Source: Mesocentrotus franciscanus
Lineage: Eukaryota > Echinodermata > Echinoidea > Camarodonta > Strongylocentrotidae
NCBI GenBank assembly: GCA_037976565.1
Contig: CP137681.1
Location: 30,818,707-30,882,706, forward strand
Reading direction: 5' to 3'
DNA length: 64,000 nt
In this document: positions 56,055 to 64,000 of the stretch, piece after piece
How positions within the stretch are numbered: position 1 is the stretch's first letter
Layout of the letters: every line of letters begins with the position of its first letter
Position numbers and translations under genes: made by a program
Notes under the pieces: model-generated
What the model was told of the DNA's origin: nothing
The model's input: only the letters and a program-made list of their open reading frames with translations
The model's database searches: none

Positions 56055-57162
56055 AGGCCGCCAGCCAGGATAATACATGTAGATATATAGAATGTTGCCT
56101 TTCAAGTTGGAACATATTTTTCTCACCTCTTTTCATGAAACGATTATGACAATATGAGTTTTTTAAATTCTTGATAGATAAAAATCACAACATTATGTCA
56201 TTTTTTATCTGATCTAATGTGGAGGTGTCCTATAGAAGACACTTCTTGACGGCCGTCTGGAGGCTGTCAGACAGCATGGGCGTCAATCCTTTTTAAAATG
56301 TGGGGAGGACACAATGGAGTAAAAAGGCTTCTTTTAAAGTGCAACGTCTTTGACCTATGGCAGTGACAACTCGAGATATTAATGCTGAATTGTAATTCAG
56401 ATCATGTCTATCCCAATCTACCAGTGAGATACAATTGAAAGTACTGATTATGCATTTCAAAATGTTTTCTGTGTTATTGTTTTAATTTGTCAAATAAAAA
56501 TACACTTAAAATGTCAGTGCACTAAAGCATTGTTGACAGCCCAGGGTAAATAAAGGTCAATGAAAAATGAACTCACAAACAATAAGCCGTATTCATAAAA
56601 ATAATTAATTATTCACTAGTAAAAGCTTTAGGTGTTAAAGGATAAGCTAGCTAAGTAAAATGTGTAGCTTAAGTAATTGCTAAAAATCACATTCATAACC
56701 TTACACTTTAAATACTTGCCGCGGATAGCAAGTTCTCCCGCACATTCAGGAAAAAAAAATTACGTTAGAGCGCTCAGCGTATATATAGTGGGAGGGTCGG
56801 CGTACATAACGTACATAGCAGGCGAAATAGCATGTATTTTAGTCCACTAGTCCGGCTATTACCCTGAAGTATTAATGGACACTCGACTCGGAACACAACA
56901 CTTTAGTTAGGCCATGGTTAGGCCTATTACGTTAATTGTCTATATGGAAGCCCGACCATGGCTCTAGGGCGACTATGGTGACTATATCTTTTGACACTTG
57001 GGACAAAATCATCTCAAATTTTGATCTATATAGTTATAATTTCCACTGACAGTGACATGAAGCTAAACTGCCTTTCTTGAGAAATGATTGGTAGTGACGC
57101 CACCAAGACGTCTCTAGTCTAGATGCACGAATGTGTTGACCGCGCCGTGACAATGACATTAT
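56055..57162. other. No gene recognised
   Basis: Ordinary AT-rich sequence on both strands. Nothing supported. Confidence 0.45.
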
Positions 57163-57372
57163 TTAAGTTTGTACATTATTGGAGTTAAAAAGATGATCCA
57201 TTTTCAGTGTACTCGGTCTTTCAATAAAATATTTATCGATGAACAATTTTCTGTCTGAACGAAAGGCAGAGCATACAAACAAGTAATTATGAAACTCATC
57301 CCAAGTGATTGCAAATTGCAGAGCGTACATAACCTCATTTTCGTAGGAGGGCCCCATGTGCCCCATTTTCAT
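57163..57372 (-). other. Short open frame, unknown
   Basis: 69 codons, including YALQFAITWDEFHNYLFVCS and KLFIDKYFIERPSTLKMDHL. The composition is protein-like, but no family is recognised. Its first codons lie in the GTGCCCC block. Possibly a captured fragment. Confidence 0.2.
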
Positions 57373-57543
57373 CTGTAATAATTGCCCTTTTTAATTTGAC
57401 ACGTGCACCTTTTCTTTTCGAATAATTGTCCTTTTCCCTTTTGATAAGACAAGTGTCTACTTTCCCTTTCTCCATAACGTGCACCCTAATTCAAAGCGAG
57501 TTAAAGCCCCTTTTTCTTTAATTTTCTCTAGAACCTTCATATA
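57360..57543. repeat. Interrupted first unit of the 1.1-kb tandem array
   Basis: GTGCCCC-type block ending TTTAATTTTCTCTAGAACCT, as in the units at 62.6 and 63.7 kb. The unit resumes at about 60,725 (GAGCAAGCCCAATAAAGCTC), so 57,544-60,724 is inserted material. Confidence 0.75.
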
Positions 57544-57544
57544 T

Positions 57545-58895
57545 GTGAGTTTGAGTTTGAGTTTGAGTTTGAGTTTATTAACAACAAAAATTATAACAAG
57601 TAAAAAAACATAATGTATCAAGCATGATTACATAAAGTATAACAATATAACACAAGATCGATAACATTACACATGAAAAATATAAACATTGTTTTACAAA
57701 GTATGTTATATACAAATGAATAACAAGATTATGTGTACACTTTTGTTGTTAAAGGGCCCATGACATCGAAATACAAGTGTATTACTGTTGATGTGCAGCC
57801 CTGCATACATCTCATATTTTGAAATGTAAACTTCTGAATTTGTTTCATAGATTTTTAAATATTTTTTGAAATATTTGTTTTCAAACTTGCTAAGCTCCAC
57901 CCCAAAACCTCCAGATCTCATTCCCCTTGTGACATCATCTGTCAGTCATCAATGAGCTAACTTGAGAAAGTGGCATGTAACTTTGCCGAAGTTGAACACC
58001 TGTTACAATACCACAAACAATAGCAACATATAAGTTGCTATGTCAGACATGTCAGACTAAACTAATATTCTAGAATAGACAATGGTATGTAATTTCCCAG
58101 CTTAGCACACGTTCATAATAGAATTGCATGCTTCCATACATATGTACAATATACATCATCATTGCCTTTGTCTTCCTGGTGATGCTACAGCATGTCTGAC
58201 ATAGCAACTTATATGTTGCTATTGTATTACGTATTGTAACACGTGGTCGACTTCGGCAAAGATACATACCACTTTCTCAAGTTGGCTCATTGATGACTGA
58301 CAGATGATGTCACAAGGGGAATGAGATCTGGAGGTTTTTGGGTGGAGCTTAGCAAGTTTGAAAAACAAATATTTCAAAAAATATTTAAAAATCTATGAAA
58401 CAAATTCAGAAGTTTACATATCAAAATATGAGATGTATGCAGAACTGCACACCAACAGGAATACACTTGTATTTCGATGTCATGGGCCCTTTAAAGGGGG
58501 TACCAGAAGTTAGCACAAGTGCTAGTCGAGTCTGGTTCCCTGTCTTTGGCAAGAATTTTAAAACTATTTTTTTACTATACTATATTACATATATATACAT
58601 GTAACATTTTACTATTGTGAAAGTAAACAAAGAAATAGAATAGTTATTTAGAAATATTTCTTACATAATATATACATGTAAGTCAAGTGTGTGTTGACTT
58701 CGGTATCAGAACCAAACGTAATTAAAAAAATACAACATTATCTAGTGATCTTTTTAGAAATTCTCTAATCTGAGATTCATTTTTTGCCATTTTAAGAAGT
58801 CTTAACTTTCGTTTAGCGCAAAGTATTTAGATGTTTCGTTAACCCCTTCCGAAAAGCATTTTTAGATCGTATTCCTCTTAAATCATATGGTATAC
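57545..58895 (-). mobile_element. LINE 3' portion with hexamer tail
   Basis: Starts with (GAGTTT)n (57,548-57,580), an A-rich tail in reverse orientation. Near the far end (about 58,740-58,840) a minus frame reads KRKLRLLKMAKNESQIREFL. The MITE at 57,753-58,490 is inserted in it. Clade not determined. Confidence 0.55.
57753..58490. mobile_element. Palindromic TTAA-flanked MITE, copy 1
   Basis: 738 bp, ends AGGGCCCATGACATCG and its reverse complement, TTAA on both sides (57,749-57,752; 58,491-58,494). Almost the whole element is a hairpin: arms of about 270 bp, then an inner inverted pair CATATAAGTTGCTATGTCAG. TTAA target duplications fit piggyBac or Kolobok; AGGG-type ends fit Kolobok better (inference). 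Confidence 0.9.
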
Positions 58896-59976
58896 TATTC
58901 CATTTCATTTCATTTCATTTATTTCACTTTCTTTTAAAAAAAACATCAGAAGTATATACATGTTCGTTCATTATCAACATAAGATAAAAGGAAGTGGGGA
59001 ATCATGAAAGCCAGAATTGGCTTGATGAGAATGATCCCCAAATGATTCCATATTTTCACGCCCATAAATGATATTGAAAATTGACCTTGTGTGGTTTTGC
59101 ATTTAGGCAGATATAGCTGTCCATGTTCTTTGCACCTTGTAACCATATCTGTGTTCTATTACCTGACAGTATTCAATTAAGGAGTGAGGAAGATTGCCAT
59201 TTAATAAGTCATAGATGAAGGTTGAGACAGATAGAAAATGAAGGTTGTAAATATTTAAAATTTTTATCTTTTGGAACAAGGGTTCCGAATGGGTACCTCT
59301 TGGGCTAAAAGTTATCGCTCTCATCGCCATTTTCTGGGTTAGGAAAATACAATTCAAGTTGGTTTTGTATGGGGTTCCCCATACTTCAATTCCATACAAA
59401 ATATGTGGCTGGATTAACGCTTTGTATAATAGCACTAAAATGTTCTGTGGGACACAATGCCTTATTCTGAACAAAATTCCGACTTTTGAACGAATATTTC
59501 AATTTACCATTTTTATATGTTCAATCCATGTGAGATGCTTATCAATTTGTAGTCCTACAAAAGATGCCTTATCTACTTCAAGTAATTTAGATCCAGATAT
59601 TTTGAGAGCACCCTTTATTGGACAGATCTCCTTTTGCCCTTTATTATCATATAATTTGATTTACTTAGATTAATTGTGACCTTGTTGGCATAACACCACT
59701 GCTGGACCTTATTTAAGTCCTTATTCACCTCATTCATATCAATATCTTTCTGACCAGTCTTAAAGGTATGGAACAAGTTTGAATCATCAGCAAATAATCT
59801 GAAGTTGAAAAAACTTGTAGAGTTTGGCAAATCATTTATATAAATGAGAAAAAGAGTTGGGCCAAGAACAGATCCCTGTGGGACACCGCATGATATTTTA
59901 CAATATTGAGACATTGTTTCCTGGTTTTTTACAAACTGAAATCTATTGCTGAGGTAATCTGCAAACCACTATTTAA
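58895..59976 (-). mobile_element. LINE with intact FADD, minus strand
   Basis: From about 59,966 the minus frame reads WFADYLSNRFQFVKNQETMS, then GVPQGSVLGPTLFLIYINDL and FRLFADDSNLF, so the catalytic motif is kept. After a frameshift near 59,470-59,615 the thumb region continues (VPQNILVLLYKALIQPHILY, YGIEVWGTPYK). Past a stop near 59,100 comes LPKCKTTQGQFSISFMGVKI. The tail is (AAATG)n at 58,895-58,925. A Jockey/CR1-group non-LTR element is likely. 5' truncated at the TTAA MITE. Confidence 0.85.
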
Positions 59977-60717
59977 AGGGCCCATGACATCGAAATACAA
60001 GTGTATTCCTGTTGGTGTGCAGTTCTGCATACATCTCATATTTTGATATGTAAACTTCTGAATTTGTTTCATAGATTTTTAAATATTTTTTGAAATATTT
60101 GTTTTTCAAACTTGCTAAGCTCCACCCCAAAAACCTCCAGATCTCATTCCCCTTGTGACATCATCTGTCAGTCATCAATGAGCCAACTTGATAAAGTGGT
60201 ATGTATCTTTGCCGAAGTCGACCACGTGTTACAATACGTAATACAATAGCAACATATAAGTTGCTATGTCAGACATGCTGTAGCATCACCAGGAAGACAA
60301 AGGCAATGATGATGTATATTGTACATATGTATGGAAGCATGCAATTCTATTATGAACGTGTGCTAAGCTGGGGGAAATTACATACCATTGTCTATTCTAG
60401 AATATTAGTTTAGTCTGACATGTCTGACATAGCAACTTATATGTTGCTATTGTTTGTGGTATTGTAACAGGTGTTCAACTTCGGCAAAGTTACATGCCAC
60501 TTTCTCAAGTTAGCTCATTGATGACTGACAGATGATGTCACAAGGGGAATGAGATCTGGAGGTTTTGGGTGGAGCTTAGCAAGTTTGAAAAACAAATATT
60601 TCAAAAAATATTTAAAAATCTATGAAACAAATTCAGAAGTTTACATTTCAAAATATGAGATGTATGCAGGGCTGCACATCAACAGTAATACACTTGTATT
60701 TCGATGTCATGGGCCCT
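59977..60717. mobile_element. Palindromic TTAA-flanked MITE, copy 2, inverted relative to copy 1
   Basis: 741 bp with the same ends and TTAA on both sides (59,973-59,976; 60,718-60,721). Asymmetric differences inside the arms (GTTGATGTGCAGCCCTGC versus GTTGGTGTGCAGTTCTGC) show it is inverted relative to copy 1. The copies are very similar, hence recent. Confidence 0.9.
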
Positions 60718-60816
60718 TTAAATCGAGCAAGCCCAATAAAGCTCAATTATCTCTTTAAAAAAAACATTATTGTGAATTTAAATAACAATCGAAAAATGGC
60801 ACTCTGATAAATGAAG

Positions 60817-61648
60817 AGTTTCATTCCAAAAGGAGCTAAATCCACTTTGGGTACTTCTGAGTAAATCACCTTTTTTTATTTCTCCACTTTCCCTTTAGCA
60901 ATGTACCATGATGTTGTTATATATGTTAAAGGTGTCACCCTGGACCAATAATATATGATTAGAAAAAATCTACCAGTTATTTCTGATTTTTACTACAATT
61001 TTAGATTTTTATTTTTCGTGGATTTAGCTCCTTTTGGAATGAAACATAATTTTGTACCAAAAATTTGTCATATTTTCTCAATAAAATCACTGAAATTTAT
61101 TAAAATTAGTAGCAAACCTTTCCTTTTAAATAATAATAGTAAAATCACAACTAAAAATACCCTTTGAAAAGAAAGTAAACAACATATCCGAGTTTCATTC
61201 CAAAAGGAGCTAAATCCGTTTCATTCCAAAAGGAGCTAAATCCATGTTTCATTCCAAAAGGAGCTAAATCCACAAAATCAAAAAATTTAGTAAAAATCAG
61301 AAATAACTGGTATATTTTTTTTCTTCTCATATATTATTGGTCCAGGGCGACACCTTTAACATATATAACAACATGAAGGTACATGGCTAAAGGGAAAGTG
61401 GAGAAATAAAAAAGGTGATTTACTCATAATTACCCAAAGTGGATTTAGCTCCTTTTGGAATGAAACCGATTTGGATTTAGCTCCTTTTGGAATGAAACAT
61501 GATATTGTACCTAACAAATTTCATACTTCCTGGTAAAATTTTAGAATGTGATATAGTGCATTTTGTCCCTATGTAGGAAATCATTATTTTAAGACAAAAA
61601 ACTCAATTTTGATAAAATATGGATTTAGCTCCTTTTGGAATCAAGCTC
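60817..61648. mobile_element. Foldback element with eight copies of a 26-bp motif
   Basis: Ends AAGAGTTTCATTCCAAAAGG and its near reverse complement. The motif GGATTTAGCTCC…GGAATGAAAC occurs in both orientations at 60,817, 61,018, 61,190, 61,218, 61,245, 61,440, 61,474 and 61,620. Between them, 60,840-61,045 and 61,245-61,465 are inverted copies (about 200-bp arms). It splits a unit of the 1.1-kb array. Confidence 0.85.
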
Positions 61649-61654
61649 TTCAAA

Positions 61655-64000
61655 TATCGTTGCTCGACGTAGCCTTAAGGGCTAGGTGATAATGTAAGAT
61701 AATATTTAACATTATCATCTAGCCCTCAAGGCTAGCTCGACGTAGTACCAAGTCAAGCAATCATACGATTCACCTGCAAATATTCAAATAGAGTGAACCC
61801 AATTGAAACTTATCAATTTACAAGACAAGAGCATTTGCAATGAATAGTGCAAAATTAAGAGAAAAATATCAATAATAATAATATCAATACACAATCACTC
61901 ACTAATTACCAAACTGGATATCCATTCCTTGTTCAGTGCATACAATATGTAGCAGTAAATGTAAGAAGCGAGACTGTTTTAACGTACCAGATTTTGAAGC
62001 GACGTGTCAGTTGGGATTCCCCGCTATTTACATAATGTGGTACATAGCAAGGATCATCTCAAACTTTTTCCTTCACGGTCTGGATGCGATTTTCATGAAA
62101 GCTAAAAGGTTCGAAACGATTGGCATATTAAGCTTAATTAATCCAGAGGCGGCGCTCCGGGGGGGGGGGACACAATGCCCCAAAGTGCCCCTTTTCCTTT
62201 GTAAGAACTGCCCCTTCGAATAAGTGCCCCTTTTCCTTGTAATAAGTGCACCCCCCATTTTGTTCATAAGATCCCCATCACTTTCTCATAAATGTCCCTT
62301 TTTAGATCTGATAAATGCCCCTTATAAAATCTGATAATGCCCCTTTTCCTTCAACAGAAGCCCCATTTTCATTCTCACAAGTGCCTTTTTAAAATCTCTG
62401 TTCAGTGTCCCTTTTCAGGTGCAAGAAGTGCCCCATTTGCACTTGTAATAATTGCATTTTTTTTTACTTTGACACGTGCACCTTTTCTTTTCTAATAATT
62501 GTCCTTTTCCCTTTTGATAAGACAAGTGTCTACTTTTCCTTTCTCTATAAGATGCACCCTAATTCAAAGCGAGTTAAGGCCTCTTTTTCTTTAATTTTTC
62601 TAGAACCTTCAAATGTTTGATCAGAGCAAGCCCAATAAAGCTCAATTATTAAAAAAGACACTATTGTGAATGTAAATAACAATCGACAAATGGCACTCTA
62701 ATAAAAATCGTTGCTCGAAGTAGCCTTGAGGGCTAGGTGATAATGTAAAATGGTATTTGACATTATCATCTAGATATTATACATTATCATCTAGCCCTCA
62801 AGCTAGCTTGACGTAGTACCAAGTCAAGCAATCATACGATTCACCTGCAAATATTCAAATAGAGTGAACCCAATTGAAAGTTATCAATTTACGAGACAAG
62901 AGCATATCAGTGAACAGTGAAAATTAAGAGAAAAAATATCAATAACAATAATATCAATACACAATCACTCACTATTTACCAAACTGGATATCCGCTCCTT
63001 GTTCAGTACATACAATATGTAGCAGTGAAGGTAAGACATGAGAGTGTTTTGTTCCAGAGTTTGAAGCGACGTGTCAGTTGGGGTTCCCCGCTATTTACGT
63101 AATTTGGTACATATCAGGGATCATCTCAAACTTTTTCTTTCACGGTTTAGATGTGATTTCCATGAAAGCTAAAAGGTTCGAAACAATTGGCATATTTAGT
63201 TTAATTAAACCAGAGGCGGCGTTCCCGGGGGTGGGGGGGGGGCACAGTGCCCCACTTTTCAAATACCCCCAAAGTGCCCCTTTTCACGTAGGACAAGTGC
63301 CCCTTTTTCCTTTGTAAGAACTGCCCCTTCCCCTTCTAATAAGTGCCCCTTATCCTTGTTATAAGTGCACCCCCATTTTTTTCATGAGATCCCCTTCACT
63401 TTCTCATAAAAGTCCATTTTCAGATCTGATAAATACCCCTTTTAAAATCTGATAAGTGCCCCTTTTCCTTCAACAGAAGCCCCATTTCCATTCTCACAAG
63501 TGCCTTTTTGAAATCTCTGTTCAGTGTCCCTTTTCAGGTGCAAGAAGTGCCCCATTTGCACCTGTAATAATTGCCTTTTTAAAAACTTTGACACGTGTAC
63601 CTTTTCTTTTCTATTAATTGTCCTTTCCCTTTTGACAAGTGTCTATTTTTCATTTCTCCATAACATGCACCCTAAATTCAAAGCGAGTTAAAGCCCCTTT
63701 TTCTTTAATTTTCCATAGAACGTTCAAATGTTTAAACAGAGCAAGCCCAGTAAAGCTCAATTATAAAAAAAGCACTATTGTGAATTTAAGTAACAATCGA
63801 AAAATGGCACTCTAATAAAAATCGTTGCTCGACGTAGCCTTGAGGGCTAGGTGATAATGAACGATGATATATTACATCATCACCTAGATATTTTACATAA
63901 TCATCTAGCCCTCCAGGCTAGCTCGACGTAGTACCAAGTCAAGCAATCATACGATTCACCTGCAAATATTAAACAAGTGAAACGCTCTCGGCGGTCTCGC
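61655..64000. repeat. Tandem array of 1.05-1.11-kb units, cut by the window end
   Basis: Units start at CGTTGCTCG(A) 61,658, 62,709 and 63,823 (spacing 1,051 and 1,114). Each holds GGCTAGGTGATAATG hairpin sequences, AAACTGGATATCC, CGACGTGTCAGTTGGG, a G-run (GGCGG…GGGGGGGG) and a GTGCCCCTTTT block. The third unit departs from the others after about 63,968. Frames such as 61,936-62,223 repeat in both units but have no recognised domain. Confidence 0.9.

Noticed and set aside
58070..58267. 65-codon frame repeated at 60,201-60,413
   Set aside because: It is the inner palindrome of the MITE; the repetition reflects copy number, not coding constraint.
61936..63317. Frames repeated in consecutive tandem units (GFPAIY…FHGLD)
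   Set aside because: Similarity is explained by the units being near-identical; frames differ by indels and no family is recognised.

Overview
The window is eukaryotic nuclear DNA. It is AT-rich, intron-bearing and packed with decayed mobile elements and microsatellites, and it has no operons or prokaryotic gene layout. The repeats suggest a marine deuterostome invertebrate, most likely an echinoderm: CR1/L2-type LINEs with short (ATT)n tails, tRNA-derived SINEs with a GCGCCTTGAGCA-type tail, THAP and hAT-like DNA transposons, and interferon-inducible ISG12 (IFI6/IFI27)-like exons. That assignment is an inference.

No complete host gene is present. The best host-type coding signals are two ISG12-like terminal exons on the minus strand (10,650-10,935 and 53,071-53,362). 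Each sits in one copy of a direct segmental duplication (about 8.2-11.0 kb and 51.7-53.5 kb), and both keep the same splice-acceptor site. A 36-codon histone H3 core fragment lies at 17.9 kb.

Layout. 1-7.7 kb is one arm of a patchy, mirror-ordered inverted duplication whose partner is 44.2-51.5 kb. It ends at a 500-N gap (7,698-8,197). 8.2-11.0 kb is segmental copy A. 11.1-14.5 kb is an old LINE whose endonuclease region has expanded into a 35-bp minisatellite, into which a second LINE inserted. 15-18.3 kb holds microsatellites, a third LINE, a 99-bp tandem repeat and the H3 fragment. 18.84-27.68 kb may be a single 8.8-kb element (CCCCAGTC ends, CTCT flanks) with AAAATAG arrays at both ends and two decayed, divergent, spliced genes of unknown family around an NRF1-like site. 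28.9-32.9 kb holds a tandem duplication, candidate exons and two SINEs. 34.5-35.2 kb has a CCATATGGG satellite and a 191-bp near-perfect palindrome.

35,405-43,933 is an 8.5-kb DNA transposon with inverted ends. It has long subterminal ACGTCTGCGT arrays, a broken THAP-domain gene inward from the left end, and a RecQ-helicase-like first exon inward from the right end. This is the most interesting system in the window. 44.2-51.5 kb is the right arm of the inverted duplication, with a young LINE insertion and a GTGCCCCTTTT array. 51.7-53.5 kb is segmental copy B. 53.5-57 kb is repeats and a LINE fragment. 57.4-64 kb is a tandem array of about 1.05-1.1-kb units broken up by a nest of LINEs, two mutually inverted palindromic TTAA-flanked MITEs and a foldback element.

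Most long open frames in the window come from microsatellites or repeats and are not annotated as genes.
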